A DNA stretch of 64,000 bases from Phormidium tenue FACHB-1052 (lineage in GTDB: Bacteria > Cyanobacteriota > Cyanobacteriia > Phormidesmidales > Phormidesmidaceae): the NCBI RefSeq assembly GCF_014696675.1, contig NZ_JACJQN010000005.1, forward strand, positions 124,001-188,000. The letters run 5' to 3'. The position numbers and the translations under genes are program-made. This document shows, piece by piece, positions 43,188-52,437 of the stretch. A model generated the notes under the pieces. The model had not been told where the DNA came from. It ran no database searches and saw nothing but the letters and a program-made list of their open reading frames with translations. Numbering within the stretch: position 1 is the first letter of the stretch; each line of letters opens with the position of its first letter.

Positions 43188-44432
43188 CTAAGAGCTAGTC
43201 AGAACCGGCTGTAAACGACTGGAGCTAAGCTGTTGCTGTTGATACGAACACCGCTCCAAACTGTGCCGCAATAACCACCGACGGCTATCAGGCGTATCGC
43301 TGATCCACTGCTCAATTAGCTGATGCCACTTAACCGGCAGCTGCAACCTAGACCAGGCCGCAGCAGAGTTTAGAGATAGCAACTGATACAGCTCTGCATC
43401 AATTAGCAGAGTTTTAATACAGTGAGCCAGCGCAGCAACATCTTTCTCAGGGAACATCAGCACATCTCGTCCCAGCTCAAATTTTCCCAAAAACATCGGG
43501 TGATCAGAAACAATCAGCGGCGTTCTAACGGTCAAAGCTTCGTAAATAGTCAAGGGCAAGCCCTCAGGATAGGCATGGCGACTAGGAACCAGTACGACAT
43601 CAGCCCAACGCATTTTTGCCAACACCTGATCATGGGATAATCCACCCAGCAGCGTCACCTGATCATCTAATCCCAAACGGTTAATTTCGGCTCTAAACCA
43701 GTCTAGATCTCCTTTACCAATTAAAGTCAAATTCGGAGTAACCCCAGACTGCTTCAACTCCACCAAAGCATTTAAAGCATCGCTCACCCCCTTCGTCTGA
43801 ACGATGCGGCCCACATAGACAATATTTTTATCGCTAATGGCCGATTCTCTCAGAATTTTGGGTGCAAAATCGTCGGGAGTAATTTCGTATGGAAAATCCC
43901 AAGGGACAATTTTGCTAGGCTTAACGCCAATCTGTTTTAAGGAATAACATGCGCTCACCCCATGATTGGCCACTAGGTCAACAGCTTTGTTGTTTAGGGC
44001 ACTTGACAGGCGAAAGTTGCGCAGCTTTGCCGACAGCCCACTCCTTTGAAAGGAATCGGCAAATAGACCCATAACTTTCACATTATTTTGCCTAGCCCAC
44101 TTAAACGCCGCCCCCAACGGGAAATGAACCACCAGGTGGGTAGGCCTCTGGCGTTGTAGCAAATCCAACAGCCGTTTTGGCTCACTGTAGGGATCAAGAT
44201 TGCCACCAACAGCCCTGAGGCCAGGCTCTAAAAGCTCGCTATATTCAGAACTGGTTTTACAGCAGACATGGATAACCTCGTCGATTTGGCGACCTATTTC
44301 AATAGAGCTTTCTATCGTGTATCGATGGCTGAAATATTCTTGTTGACCTGACTGAGTGAGGAGGTGATAAGCCTCTCTAAAATCACCGGCATATTGAAGA
44401 ATCACCAAACGGACTTGGGCTAAAGCAGACAT
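43188..44432 (-). CDS. Glycosyltransferase, GT4-type
   Basis: A 414-residue GT-B fold glycosyltransferase. The C-terminal half has NIVYVGRIVQTKGVSDALNA, PNLTLIGKGDLDWFRAEI and the E-x7-E-type nucleotide-sugar motif region VPSRHAYPEGLPLTIYEALT, typical of family 4. The N-terminal half (VILQYAGDFREAYHLLT, HLVVHFPLGAAFKWAR) binds the acceptor. ATG 44432 gives the natural start; the two codons before it are not needed. It is isolated, with a 467-base gap on its 5' side. Donor and acceptor cannot be read. Confidence 0.88.
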   Translation of the reverse strand: MSALAQVRLVILQYAGDFREAYHLLTQSGQQEYFSHRYTIESSIEIGRQIDEVIHVCCKTSSEYSELLEPGLRAVGGNLDPYSEPKRLLDLLQRQRPTHLVVHFPLGAAFKWARQNNVKVMGLFADSFQRSGLSAKLRNFRLSSALNNKAVDLVANHGVSACYSLKQIGVKPSKIVPWDFPYEITPDDFAPKILRESAISDKNIVYVGRIVQTKGVSDALNALVELKQSGVTPNLTLIGKGDLDWFRAEINRLGLDDQVTLLGGLSHDQVLAKMRWADVVLVPSRHAYPEGLPLTIYEALTVRTPLIVSDHPMFLGKFELGRDVLMFPEKDVAALAHCIKTLLIDAELYQLLSLNSAAAWSRLQLPVKWHQLIEQWISDTPDSRRWLLRHSLERCSYQQQQLSSSRLQPVLTSS

Positions 44433-44899
44433 AATCACTCAATCCGCTAGAGTTACGACCATACCTTTGAGAGGTTGGCCACACAAAACACTGCACACAC
44501 AATTCGAAAATCTTTGCAGCAGCAGATCGCTACACAAGCTAATCGATCTACGTGCCAGAAGAGCAGAATTCAATTAACAGATGTCAAGCTAACTTCTAAG
44601 ACTCTCTACCAACACAAAAAGACGGTGCTATCACTCTAATAGTTCCCCGCAGAGGGCATTTGAAAAGTGATGTGCTGTAACTTTAATAACTTGCCGATTG
44701 CTCCTGCCTTCTTAAAAAAGGAGGGTGGAAAAATCCTCCTTTTTATAGATGCATGCGGCCTCCCGCAGGGTAAAGAGGTTTGGGAGGATCTCCATTTTTG
44801 CTACAAGAAATAGGACTTTTCAAACATCCTCATGACTGTTTATGCAAGCAAAGTGGCCGATAAATAGCAGTAATTAGACTTATTCCACAGCTACAGGAC
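44433..44899. other. Intergenic region, mostly empty
   Basis: About 470 A/T-richer bases between two minus-strand genes. Only the hairpin at 44715-44744 stands out. I find no small open frame, tRNA or repeat of note. Confidence 0.5.
44715..44744 (-). terminator. Terminator of the DUF2301 gene
   Basis: AAAAAGGAGG (44715-44724) pairs with CCTCCTTTTT (44735-44744) around a 10-base loop. Read on the minus strand it is a hairpin followed by T residues, about 155 bases after the DUF2301 stop. The symmetric A/T tails could work in both directions. Confidence 0.6.
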
Positions 44900-45568
44900 T
44901 CAGACTTGAGAGCGCTGTTGTTTTAGGTAGGCAAAAACTGATTTATCGCCAATGTCAGGCACAATCGGCTGCACGGCCTTGCGCAATGCAAATACCAAAA
45001 ACAAAATTGCCCAGACTGTCAGCAGAATTTGCTTGGCCAGCAGCGGCAGCACACCAAACAAATGGCCTAGCAGCAGCAGCGGCACCAGGGGCGTTAGCAG
45101 CTTAGTCTCTATCCGGTCAAAGCAAAAGGCTTCCTTGAAGAAAATGCCGGTCAGCGCCACGAAGGTGAAACCCAATCCCCACAGTACCGAAGGAGTTTCT
45201 ACCACCGTTTGAGCCAGCGGGCCGTCAATGCCGTGGGAAAGCGCCAGCGACGCCAGCCCCCCCACCAGCCAAGCCCCTTGCAGCGCCCGGTGCAGCGGCA
45301 CCAAGTAGATGTGAATTGTGGCTAAGCTCAGCCCCAAACCCAACCAAAACACCGTGTAGAGCAGGCTAATGGCTTGCACCAGCGTAGAATTTTGGTCAAA
45401 CCCCAGGGCCAGAATCGTACCCAGGCCAAAGGCTAAAGCCGCCACCATCAGGCCCGTACGGTAAAGCACTACCCCTCGGCGATCGCCCTGAGTAATGGTG
45501 TAGTCGCCAAATTGCCCGGTGTAGATCGTCGGAGTTGGCAAAGGGGTGTCGTTGATGGCGCTGTCCAT
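44900..45568 (-). CDS. DUF2301 domain-containing integral membrane protein
   Basis: A 222-residue polytopic membrane protein (about seven segments) with the DUF2301 layout: a short polar lead with YTGQFGDYTITQGDRRGVVLYRTG, then alternating hydrophobic stretches, and the block GIFFKEAFCFDRIETKLLTP followed by the histidine-containing LLLGHLFGVLP. The family is widespread in cyanobacteria, function unknown. The start ATG at 45568 gives MDSAINDTPL. It is downstream of the histidine kinase on the same strand, about 60 bases away from it, so linkage is possible. No truncation seen. Confidence 0.85.
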   Translation of the reverse strand: MDSAINDTPLPTPTIYTGQFGDYTITQGDRRGVVLYRTGLMVAALAFGLGTILALGFDQNSTLVQAISLLYTVFWLGLGLSLATIHIYLVPLHRALQGAWLVGGLASLALSHGIDGPLAQTVVETPSVLWGLGFTFVALTGIFFKEAFCFDRIETKLLTPLVPLLLLGHLFGVLPLLAKQILLTVWAILFLVFALRKAVQPIVPDIGDKSVFAYLKQQRSQV

Positions 45569-45627
45569 TGGCGTTCGTCCGGTAGAGACTACAGTTAACC
45601 CGTGTCTCTATCTTATCGAGTTAAGGC

Positions 45628-47877
45628 CTATCGAGTGAGTGCCGGTTGCGTGGGTAGGGTGATAGTAAAACAGGTTTGCCCAGGATCACTAGTGACCGCG
45701 ATATCACCCCCCAGATGGGCGATTAGCTTTTTCACCAAAGCCAGCCCGAGACCTGTTCCCCCCTGCTTCCAAGGGTCGGCGCTGGGCACTCGATAAAACT
45801 TATCAAAAATCCGGGTCATTTCCTCTGCCGGAATTGTCACCCCATTATTGGTGATAGCAATGCACACCTGTTCGCTAGGAGCCGCCGGGTTAGGCAAAAC
45901 CTCTAGCGTGATAGATTCCCCCGGTGGGGTGTATTTGCAGGCGTTGTTTAGCAACTCAGCTAGCACCCGCTCTAGGCTGGCCAGGTCAGTGTATAGCACT
46001 GGCAGAGTGGAAGTTGCCACTAGCCGCAAGGTTTGATTGCGACTCTTGGCGCGGGTCACAAAGCTGTCAATCCAGCCTGCAAGCCAGGGTTCTAGCAAAA
46101 TTGGCTCGGGCTGAATAGGATGATTGCCCACATCCAGGCGCTGGAGATCGAGCAGGTCGTTAATCAGGCTAATTTCGCGCTCGCACTCCTCTTGCAAAAT
46201 GCTGTAGTAGCGGCCAATGCGAGTTTGCTCGGTTTTGGGCTTTTGCAGGTCAGCCGTGAGGTCAAATTCTTGATTTAGGGTGACGCCCAGCAGTTGCAAG
46301 GCTACCCGCATGCTGGTCACCGGGGTGCGCAGCTCGTGAGAAACCGTGCTGAGGAAATCGTCCTTGAGGGTGTTGAGCCGCTCTAGCTCGGCGACCTGCG
46401 ACTGGGCCGCCTGGTAAAGCCGCGCCTGGCGAATGGCGATCGCACACTGATTCGCCACCTGCTGCACCAGGCGAATCTCAATGTCGTTAAAGCCGTAGTC
46501 GCGATCGTTGATCAGCCACAGATCGCCCAGCACACCCCGATCATCCACCACGGGGCAGGCCAGCATGGCCACATAGCCCCGCACCGGATTCGGCTCCACC
46601 GAGCAAAACTGAAAATACTGCCCATCCAGCAGCTGGTGGTACACCTCTGGAAAGGCCTCCATCTGGGCGACGCGGCCCTGGTACGACGGGCTAGAGCTGT
46701 TGTACTCGTAATAGATAGTTGAGGTGCCCTGCTCTAGATCATAGAGCGAGGTATTCGATCCCTTCACATCCAGGGCCTCGGTCAGTTCCTTCACTGCCGT
46801 CAGCATAATTTGATTGACGTCGAGGCTGTCGCGCACTCGATCGGTAATCCGCTTGAGGGTCGCCTCAAACTCGAGGGCGGTCTGCAACTCCTCGGTGCGC
46901 TGGGCCACCTGCTGCTCCAGATCCGTATTCAGCCGCTGCACTTGGTTGTAGAGACGGGCCTGCTTAATGGCACCGCCCACCTGGGTGGCCACCTCTCGCA
47001 GGGTCTCAATCTCCCAGGCAGCCCAGGGGCGAGGGCTACTACAGTTGAGAGCGCACACCAAGCCGTAGAGCGCATCCCCCTGCACAATCGGCATCACTAG
47101 GCAGGCCTTGACCTGGGCCTGGGCAAACTTGGCCAGGTAGGCCGGTGGCAGGTGAGCCGTGGCCATGTCATCGATCACCTCCATCTCGCCCTGGCGGTAG
47201 CGCATTAAATCCGCAGGAATAAAGTTGAGATCGGTCTGAGCCGTGACCGCAGTGGCCATAGCGCCACTGGCTGACTCGGCCACCACCCCGTTGTAATCGG
47301 GGTCAAAGCTGTAGAACAGCACCCGGTCGATGCGCAAAAAGCGACGCACCTCGTTCACCGTCGTCTGCAACAAGTCTTCAGAATTGAGCGATCGCAGTAA
47401 GTGCTGGGCGATCGCCCCCAGCAGCCGCTCGCGCTCCGACTGCCGCTGCAGGGTCTGCTCCACCTCATAGAGAGAGGTCATATCCTGTAAACTCACCATC
47501 AGCTGAGGTTCACGGCTAGCCGTCCCAAATCGTCGCACTGTCGCCAGCAGTCGCCGATGCCCCCCGGCGGCCTCGGCGATCTCTACCGCAGCGGTTTGCT
47601 CGTCACCACTAGTCAAGGCCCGCTGTCCTGCGGTCAGTAATAGTTGACCAACCTCCGGTGGCAGCACGTCCGCGCTCCGTTGAGGTTCACTGCCAGCCCG
47701 GCGATCGCCTCCCAGCAGCGTCGCACAGGCTTGGTTGCAAAAGCGCCAGCGATCGCGAGCATCCATGATACAGAGGGGCGTCGCGATCGCATCGAGCACC
47801 TCCCTGAGGGCGGCATCGGCGACCTCAGGTTGAGGCCGATCTTCCTGGGGCAAGGGGTCGAGGGGAAAAGTAGACAT
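45628..47877 (-). CDS. Sensor histidine kinase with PAS and two GAF domains
   Basis: A 749-residue soluble kinase. Residues ~25-130 form a PAS-like domain (ALREVLDAIATPLCIMDARD), ~150-315 a first GAF (LLGAIAQHLLRSL, DRVLFYSFDPDYNGVV), ~330-500 a second GAF, ~515-590 HisKA with the phospho-His in FLSTVSHELRTPVTSM, and ~630-745 the HATPase with NNACKYTPPG and GGTGLGLALV. The G1 box reads AITNNGVTIPAEE where most kinases have D-x-G-x-G; Asn replaces the usual Asp, a change I also know from cyanobacterial relatives. No chromophore Cys is obvious, so the GAFs probably bind small ligands. No response regulator gene is adjacent. Start ATG at 47877. Confidence 0.88.
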   Translation of the reverse strand: MSTFPLDPLPQEDRPQPEVADAALREVLDAIATPLCIMDARDRWRFCNQACATLLGGDRRAGSEPQRSADVLPPEVGQLLLTAGQRALTSGDEQTAAVEIAEAAGGHRRLLATVRRFGTASREPQLMVSLQDMTSLYEVEQTLQRQSERERLLGAIAQHLLRSLNSEDLLQTTVNEVRRFLRIDRVLFYSFDPDYNGVVAESASGAMATAVTAQTDLNFIPADLMRYRQGEMEVIDDMATAHLPPAYLAKFAQAQVKACLVMPIVQGDALYGLVCALNCSSPRPWAAWEIETLREVATQVGGAIKQARLYNQVQRLNTDLEQQVAQRTEELQTALEFEATLKRITDRVRDSLDVNQIMLTAVKELTEALDVKGSNTSLYDLEQGTSTIYYEYNSSSPSYQGRVAQMEAFPEVYHQLLDGQYFQFCSVEPNPVRGYVAMLACPVVDDRGVLGDLWLINDRDYGFNDIEIRLVQQVANQCAIAIRQARLYQAAQSQVAELERLNTLKDDFLSTVSHELRTPVTSMRVALQLLGVTLNQEFDLTADLQKPKTEQTRIGRYYSILQEECEREISLINDLLDLQRLDVGNHPIQPEPILLEPWLAGWIDSFVTRAKSRNQTLRLVATSTLPVLYTDLASLERVLAELLNNACKYTPPGESITLEVLPNPAAPSEQVCIAITNNGVTIPAEEMTRIFDKFYRVPSADPWKQGGTGLGLALVKKLIAHLGGDIAVTSDPGQTCFTITLPTQPALTR

Positions 47878-48021
47878 AACCGTGGGGTTTAGGAAGATTT
47901 AGGTAACAACAACCTTGGCAAAAAGGGGCGCATGCTCTACAGACACTATGCCCAGAGCCGCCAAAGAATACCCAACCCGACCCTGCAAAAATCCATTGCC
48001 GAGAAACATTACCCAAACTGT

Positions 48022-48049
48022 TTGCTTAGCGCCACCCATGGTCTATAAT
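48022..48049 (+). promoter_or_regulatory. Strong promoter of rplS with overlapping palindrome
   Basis: TTGCTT (48022-48027), 16-base spacer, TATAAT (48044-48049), about 28 bases from the -10 to the rplS start. The palindrome GGTCTA-TAATCG-TAGACC (48040-48057) lies across the -10 box and the predicted start of transcription, a position where a repressor would act. Confidence 0.65.
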
Positions 48050-48076
48050 CGTAGACCGTGCACATTTGCAGGCCCT

Positions 48077-48442
48077 ATGAACGCAGAGGAAATCATCCGC
48101 TCGATTGAGGCGGAGCAGCTAAAGACCGACCTTCCCACCATCTACGTCGGCGACACCATCCGTGTTGGCGTGCGCATTCAAGAGGGTGGCAAAGAGCGGA
48201 TTCAGCCCTACGAGGGCACCGTTATCGCCATGCGCAATGGCGGCATCAATCGCTCTATCACGGTGCGAAAGATTTTTCAGGGGGTCGGCGTTGAGCGAGT
48301 TTTTCTCGTCCATGCTCCCAAGGTGGCCAGCATTGCTGTGCTGCGTCGGGGTAAGGCTCGTCGGGCCAAGCTTTACTACTTGCGCGATCGCGTTGGCAAA
48401 GCTACCCGCCTGAAGCAGCGTTTTGATCGCCCAATCAACTAG
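48077..48442 (+). CDS. rplS: 50S ribosomal protein L19
   Basis: Component of the large ribosomal subunit at the interface with 30S. The 121-residue product starts [20 protein letters not shown] and has the family core [20 protein letters not shown], the [20 protein letters not shown] strand pair and [18 protein letters not shown]. The C-terminal basic stretch ([20 protein letters not shown]) is normal. I use ATG 48077; the frame upstream to 47915 overlaps the promoter and is non-coding. A tRNA-Trp gene follows after 47 bases. Confidence 0.96.
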   Translation: MNAEEIIRSIEAEQLKTDLPTIYVGDTIRVGVRIQEGGKERIQPYEGTVIAMRNGGINRSITVRKIFQGVGVERVFLVHAPKVASIAVLRRGKARRAKLYYLRDRVGKATRLKQRFDRPIN

Positions 48443-48489
48443 AATTGAGTAAAGTTGGGCAGTGGTGCTAAAGTGGCACCTGGTTTCAT

Positions 48490-48562
48490 GCGTCCTTAGT
48501 TCAGTTGGTAGAACGCGGGTCTCCAAAACCCGATGTCGGGGGTTCGAGTCCTCCAGGGCGCG
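48490..48562 (+). tRNA. tRNA-Trp (CCA)
   Basis: A 73-base cloverleaf: acceptor GCGTCCT/AGGGCGC with discriminator G at 48562, D arm with GTTC/GAAC, anticodon stem CGGGT/ACCCG around CTCCAAA with the anticodon CCA at 48523-48525, and a T arm with GGTTCGAGTCC. The 3' CCA is not encoded. It sits between rplS and secE, a common cyanobacterial arrangement. Confidence 0.96.
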
Positions 48563-48764
48563 CTGAGTAACGGCAGCGACATCTCCCAAACTCTATAGCC
48601 TTAGGGTCAGCTAGAGCAGCAGGATTTGTCACTGCCGTCAACTCGTAACTAAACCAGGAGTTATTAGCTCTTCGGCCTAATGTTTTCTCAGGTTAGCTAA
48701 GCCGGGTTGCCGGCCTGTGTTTTCCCGTAGTCAGTGTGGATAAGCGCCAACAGGAGCCAAGCCA

Positions 48765-49010
48765 GTGGTTAAAAAAGACGCCGCAATAGAGTCTAAGGGT
48801 AAGACCGCAGACCCTCAGGTTGCTGAGCAAGGCTTTAGTGTAGTGACCTTCTTGCAGGGCACCAAGGAAGAACTGGGAAAAGTTGTTTGGCCCAGTCGAC
48901 AGCAGCTCATCAGTGAGTCTGCCGCTGTCATTCTCATGGTTAGCCTGTCCGCAACGCTGATTTACCTGGTTGACCGGCTATTTGGGTGGGTTTCGGGGCA
49001 AGTATTTTAA
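48765..49010 (+). CDS. secE: Preprotein translocase subunit SecE
   Basis: Small subunit of the SecYEG channel in the plasma and thylakoid membranes. The 81-residue product has the SecE core FLQGTKEELGKVVWPSRQQL followed by one membrane helix (AVILMVSLSATLIYLVDRLF). GTG start at 48765, with AGGAG at 48752-48756. The last base of its stop codon is the first base of nusG, so expression is coupled. The preceding 200 bases hold a GCCGG/CCGGC hairpin but no gene. Confidence 0.95.
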   Translation: MVKKDAAIESKGKTADPQVAEQGFSVVTFLQGTKEELGKVVWPSRQQLISESAAVILMVSLSATLIYLVDRLFGWVSGQVF

Positions 49011-49720
49011 TGGCGGTAACTGAAGAAGACTTCAACTACGACGACGCTCCCCTCGACGAGTCCTTAGACAGCGATCTAGAGGCTGAACCTTCTGCTGAAG
49101 GGGCTGGGCCATCTACCGAAGAGGGCAACGAAGGTGAAGCAGCCCGGTTCTACCAGCGCAAAGCTCGGTGGTATGCCGTGCAGGTAGCATCTGGCTGCGA
49201 AAAGCGCGTCAAACTTAACCTTGAGCAGCGTATTGGGACGCTAGACGTCATCAACCGCATTTTTCAGGTTGAGATTCCTCAAACGCCAGCGGTCAAGCTC
49301 CGCAAAGATGGTAGCCGGCAAAGTATTGACGAGAAAGTCTTCCCTGGCTATGTGCTGGTGCGCATGTACATGGATGACGAAGCCTGGTCGGTGGTTAAGA
49401 ACACCCCCCACGTGATCAATTTCGTCGGGGCCGAGCAGCGTCGGGCCTACGGTCGCGGTCGCGGCCACGTCAAGCCCATGCCCTTGGGCATGAGCGAAGT
49501 GAAGCGCATTTTCAAGCGCACCGAAGAGCAAAAGCCAGTGATCAAGGTCGACATGGCTCCGGGAGACAAAATTACCGTGCTCTCGGGTCCCTTCAAAGAC
49601 TTTGAGGGCGAAGTGGTGGAAGTCAGCCCCGAGCGCAGCAAGCTGAAGGCTTTGCTGTCGATCTTTGGGCGCGACACGCCAGTCGAGCTGGAATTCAACC
49701 AAGTGCAAAAAGAGAGTTAA
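49010..49720 (+). CDS. nusG: Transcription termination/antitermination factor NusG
   Basis: Elongation factor that binds RNA polymerase. ATG 49010 overlaps the secE stop. Residues 1-46 are an acidic, disordered extension; the NGN domain follows (RKARWYAVQVASGCEKRVKL, VFPGYVLVRMYMDD) and the C-terminal KOW domain has APGDKITVLSGPFKDFEGEV. The 236-residue length is above the E. coli size because of the acidic tail, which is usual for cyanobacteria. It is part of the secE-nusG-rplK-rplA operon. Confidence 0.96.
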   Translation: MAVTEEDFNYDDAPLDESLDSDLEAEPSAEGAGPSTEEGNEGEAARFYQRKARWYAVQVASGCEKRVKLNLEQRIGTLDVINRIFQVEIPQTPAVKLRKDGSRQSIDEKVFPGYVLVRMYMDDEAWSVVKNTPHVINFVGAEQRRAYGRGRGHVKPMPLGMSEVKRIFKRTEEQKPVIKVDMAPGDKITVLSGPFKDFEGEVVEVSPERSKLKALLSIFGRDTPVELEFNQVQKES

Positions 49721-49723
49721 TTA

Positions 49724-50149
49724 ATGGCTAAGAAAGTTGTAGCGCTAATCAAGCTGGCACTTCCTGCTGGCAAGGCCAACCCAGCTCCCCCCGTTGGCCC
49801 AGCCCTGGGTCAGCATGGGGTCAACATCATGGCGTTTTGCAAAGAGTACAACGCTCGTACCCAAGAGAAAGTGGGTCTGGTGATACCGGTTGAGATCTCG
49901 GTTTTTGAAGATCGCAGCTTTACCTTTATTCTCAAGACGCCGCCAGCCTCGGTATTGATCAAAAAAGCGGCGGGCATTGAGCGGGGTTCGGGTGAACCCC
50001 GCACCAAAAAAGTGGGTTCCATCACTCGGGCTCAGCTCAAAGAGATTGCCGAGACCAAAATGCCTGACCTCAACGCCAACGACATTGAAGCGGCCATGAA
50101 TATTGTTGAGGGTACGGCCCGCAACATGGGTGTTACCGTTTCTGACTAG
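49724..50149 (+). CDS. rplK: 50S ribosomal protein L11
   Basis: Forms the GTPase-associated stalk base with 23S rRNA. 141 residues: [20 protein letters not shown] then [21 protein letters not shown], and the C-terminal rRNA-binding domain with [18 protein letters not shown] and [14 protein letters not shown]. Four bases after nusG, clearly in one transcript. Methylated in many bacteria; no enzyme for that is in this window. Confidence 0.97.
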   Translation: MAKKVVALIKLALPAGKANPAPPVGPALGQHGVNIMAFCKEYNARTQEKVGLVIPVEISVFEDRSFTFILKTPPASVLIKKAAGIERGSGEPRTKKVGSITRAQLKEIAETKMPDLNANDIEAAMNIVEGTARNMGVTVSD

Positions 50150-50242
50150 GCCATTGCCTTAGACAATTGGCTGCAATCCAAGTTTCACTTATTCACACTA
50201 CGGGGAAGAGGCGTCGCTTCGTTTGACCCCAAGGAGATCACC

Positions 50243-50959
50243 ATGGCTAAAGTATCCAAGCGCCTGCGCGAAGCCCAGGCCAAAGTAGAAGCAGACCGTC
50301 TCTATGAGCCCCTAGAGGCTCTAGAGCTACTCAAAGAAACCGCTACCGCTAAGTTTGTGGAGTCGGCCGAGGCCCACATTCGTTTGGGTATTGATCCGAA
50401 GTACACCGACCAGCAGCTTCGTACCACAGTCATTTTGCCCAAGGGCACGGGTCAAACCATTCGAGTCGCCGTCATCGCTAAGGGCGAAAAAGTGGCTGAG
50501 GCCACCGCTGCCGGGGCCGACTTGGCAGGGTCTGAAGAACTTATCGACGAAATTCAGAAAGGCATGATGGACTTCGACGTTCTGATTGCTACCCCCGATG
50601 TGATGCCTCAGGTAGCTAAGCTTGGTCGTCAGCTTGGCCCTCGGGGCCTGATGCCTTCCCCCAAGGGCGGCACTGTTACCTTTGACTTGGCCAAAGCAAT
50701 TGATGAGTTCAAAGCAGGTAAGTTAGAGTTTCGTGCTGACAAAACGGGCATCGTCCATGTTATGTTTGGCAAGGCTGACTTTAGTGCTGAAGATTTGCTA
50801 GTCAACCTCAAAGCGCTGCAAGAGACAGTTGACCGCAACCGTCCGGCTGGGGCCAAGGGCCGCTATTGGAGAACCGTAGCGATCGCCTCCACTATGGGGC
50901 CTTCCATTCGCCTTGATGTGAACGCCCTACGCGACTTCAAGATGGTCGACGCGGTCTAG
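50243..50959 (+). CDS. rplA: 50S ribosomal protein L1
   Basis: Stalk protein of the large subunit and, in bacteria, a repressor of the L11-L1 operon. 238 residues beginning [20 protein letters not shown], with [20 protein letters not shown] and the [10 protein letters not shown] loop. In the 93-base spacer before it, a G-rich/C-rich hairpin (GGGG near 50202 to CCCC near 50230) directly precedes AAGGAGATCACC and may be where L1 binds its own mRNA; this is inference. A clear Shine-Dalgarno AAGGAG supports the start. Confidence 0.97.
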   Translation: MAKVSKRLREAQAKVEADRLYEPLEALELLKETATAKFVESAEAHIRLGIDPKYTDQQLRTTVILPKGTGQTIRVAVIAKGEKVAEATAAGADLAGSEELIDEIQKGMMDFDVLIATPDVMPQVAKLGRQLGPRGLMPSPKGGTVTFDLAKAIDEFKAGKLEFRADKTGIVHVMFGKADFSAEDLLVNLKALQETVDRNRPAGAKGRYWRTVAIASTMGPSIRLDVNALRDFKMVDAV

Positions 50960-51019
50960 GCCAAACAAGTTTTACCCCAGCCAACCAGGAGTTACGCCCA
51001 CTAACACAACCCCTCACAA

Positions 51020-51166
51020 TTGAATAGACGACCGGAGACAGCAGGTAGCCGCCAAGCGCTGCATAAACCCTGCCGAGGTTGACGTAAACGACTACAGTGC
51101 TCTTGCCCAAGCTGAGCATCCTGGGTTGTTGGTCTACCCCGGCAGAGCTGTCGGGGTTTTGTTTTT
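51020..51166 (+). promoter_or_regulatory. L10 leader (autoregulatory mRNA structure)
   Basis: A structured leader upstream of rplJ of the ribosomal L10-leader type, in which L10-L12 binds and lowers expression of its own operon. The 3' part is a terminator: CCCCGGCA (51137-51144), loop GAGC, TGTCGGGG (51149-51156), followed by TTTTGTTTTT. This suggests attenuation, with L10 binding promoting termination. The exact 5' boundary is approximate. Confidence 0.75.
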
Positions 51167-51239
51167 ACTAAGGGCTGAGTCCAAACCTGGATCGGGTAAT
51201 TAAATTCCCAATCCCCAACTTAAAGGAGGTGAGATCGAT

Positions 51240-51800
51240 ATGGGGAGAACCCTAGCGAATAAGAAAGAGCTGGTGGCCGAAATCAAGGCCCTGCTAGACG
51301 ATGCCCAGCTAGCCTTTGTGATTGATTACAAAGGTCTGACGGTATCGGAAATCAGCGACCTACGCAACCGGCTGCGCCCTAAGGGTGCTGAGTGTAAGAT
51401 TGCCAAGAACACGCTGATGCGGATCGCCGTTGACGGCAACGAAAACTGGCAGCCGATCACCGAGTTCCTCAAAGATTCTTCGGCCTTTGTGCTGGTTAAA
51501 GAAGACTTTGGCGGAGCAATCAAGGAATACCAGGCGTTCCAAAAAGACACCAAAAAAACCACCCTGCGGGGCGGTGTCATGGAAGGTCAGTCCCTGAGCG
51601 AAGACCAGGTTAAGGCCATCACCGAATTGCCCACCAAGGAAGAGCTTATGGCTCGTCTGGCTGGCGCAATCAAGGCGATGCCAACTCGGGTGGCCGTGGG
51701 CGTCAACGCCGTACCGACCAAACTGGCGGTGGGTGTCAAAGAGGTGCCTGCATCTCTGGCCCGTGCTCTCAAGGCAGTCTCCGAAAAAGATGCAGCCTAG
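51240..51800 (+). CDS. rplJ: 50S ribosomal protein L10
   Basis: Binds 23S rRNA and anchors the L7/L12 stalk dimers. The 186-residue product starts MGRTLANKKELVAEIKALL, has the KGLTVSEISDLRNRLRPKG rRNA-binding part and AKNTLMRIAVDGNENWQ, and ends with helix repeats for L12 dimers (AVPTKLAVGVKEVPASLARA). AAAGGAGG lies just upstream. Regulated by the leader above; rplL follows 61 bases later. Confidence 0.97.
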   Translation: MGRTLANKKELVAEIKALLDDAQLAFVIDYKGLTVSEISDLRNRLRPKGAECKIAKNTLMRIAVDGNENWQPITEFLKDSSAFVLVKEDFGGAIKEYQAFQKDTKKTTLRGGVMEGQSLSEDQVKAITELPTKEELMARLAGAIKAMPTRVAVGVNAVPTKLAVGVKEVPASLARALKAVSEKDAA

Positions 51801-51861
51801 GCTCATCTCTCACGACTTTGTCTGTGTTTAATTGTGTTCAACCAGGAGTTAACCGGTAACT

Positions 51862-52269
51862 ATGTCTGCTAAAACTGACGAAATTCTCGAACAGCTAAAG
51901 TCCCTTTCTCTGCTGGAAGCTTCCGAGCTGGTCAAGCAAATTGAGGAAGCCTTTGGTGTTGACGCGTCTGCCTCCGCTGGCGGCGGCATGATGATGATGG
52001 CCCCCGGCATGATGGGTGGTGGTGCTGCCGCTGCTGCCGAGCCCGAAGAAGAAAAGACCGAATTTGATGTCGTGCTTGAAGAAGTGCCCGCCGACAAGAA
52101 GATCGCTGTTCTTAAGGTTGTGCGCACCCTGACCGGTCTGGGTCTGAAAGAAGCCAAGGAACTGGTGGAAGCTGCTCCTAAGGCCGTTAAGGAAGCCACC
52201 ACCAAGGACGACGCGGAAGATGCCAAGAAGCAGCTTGAAGAAGCAGGCGGCAAGGTATCTGTCAAGTAA
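51862..52269 (+). CDS. rplL: 50S ribosomal protein L7/L12
   Basis: Multi-copy acidic stalk protein that recruits translation GTPases. 135 residues: N-terminal dimerisation part ([20 protein letters not shown]), the Ala/Gly/Met-rich hinge and the C-terminal domain with [20 protein letters not shown] and [19 protein letters not shown]. The hinge contains [20 protein letters not shown], typical for cyanobacteria. A near-perfect terminator follows its stop, ending the ribosomal operon. Confidence 0.97.
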   Translation: MSAKTDEILEQLKSLSLLEASELVKQIEEAFGVDASASAGGGMMMMAPGMMGGGAAAAAEPEEEKTEFDVVLEEVPADKKIAVLKVVRTLTGLGLKEAKELVEAAPKAVKEATTKDDAEDAKKQLEEAGGKVSVK

Positions 52270-52304
52270 TCTAACGCTTTGCCGCTAAGGCCAAGACGTT
52301 TGAC

Positions 52305-52335
52305 AGCTCCCCGTGGTTTCACGGGGAGCTTTTTT
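52305..52335 (+). terminator. Intrinsic terminator after rplL
   Basis: AGCTCCCCGTG (52305-52315) pairs perfectly with CACGGGGAGCT (52320-52330), loop GTTT, then TTTTTT. It is the end of the secE-to-rplL operon. Confidence 0.92.
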
Positions 52336-52437
52336 ATAGTGCAATTGGTCTTCCCTAGCTTTGGACAGCGGCCCTCGGACTACTCAACCCCGGTCTGGAA
52401 AGTTAGCATTGAGAAGAACATTGATGAGAAGTTGACC

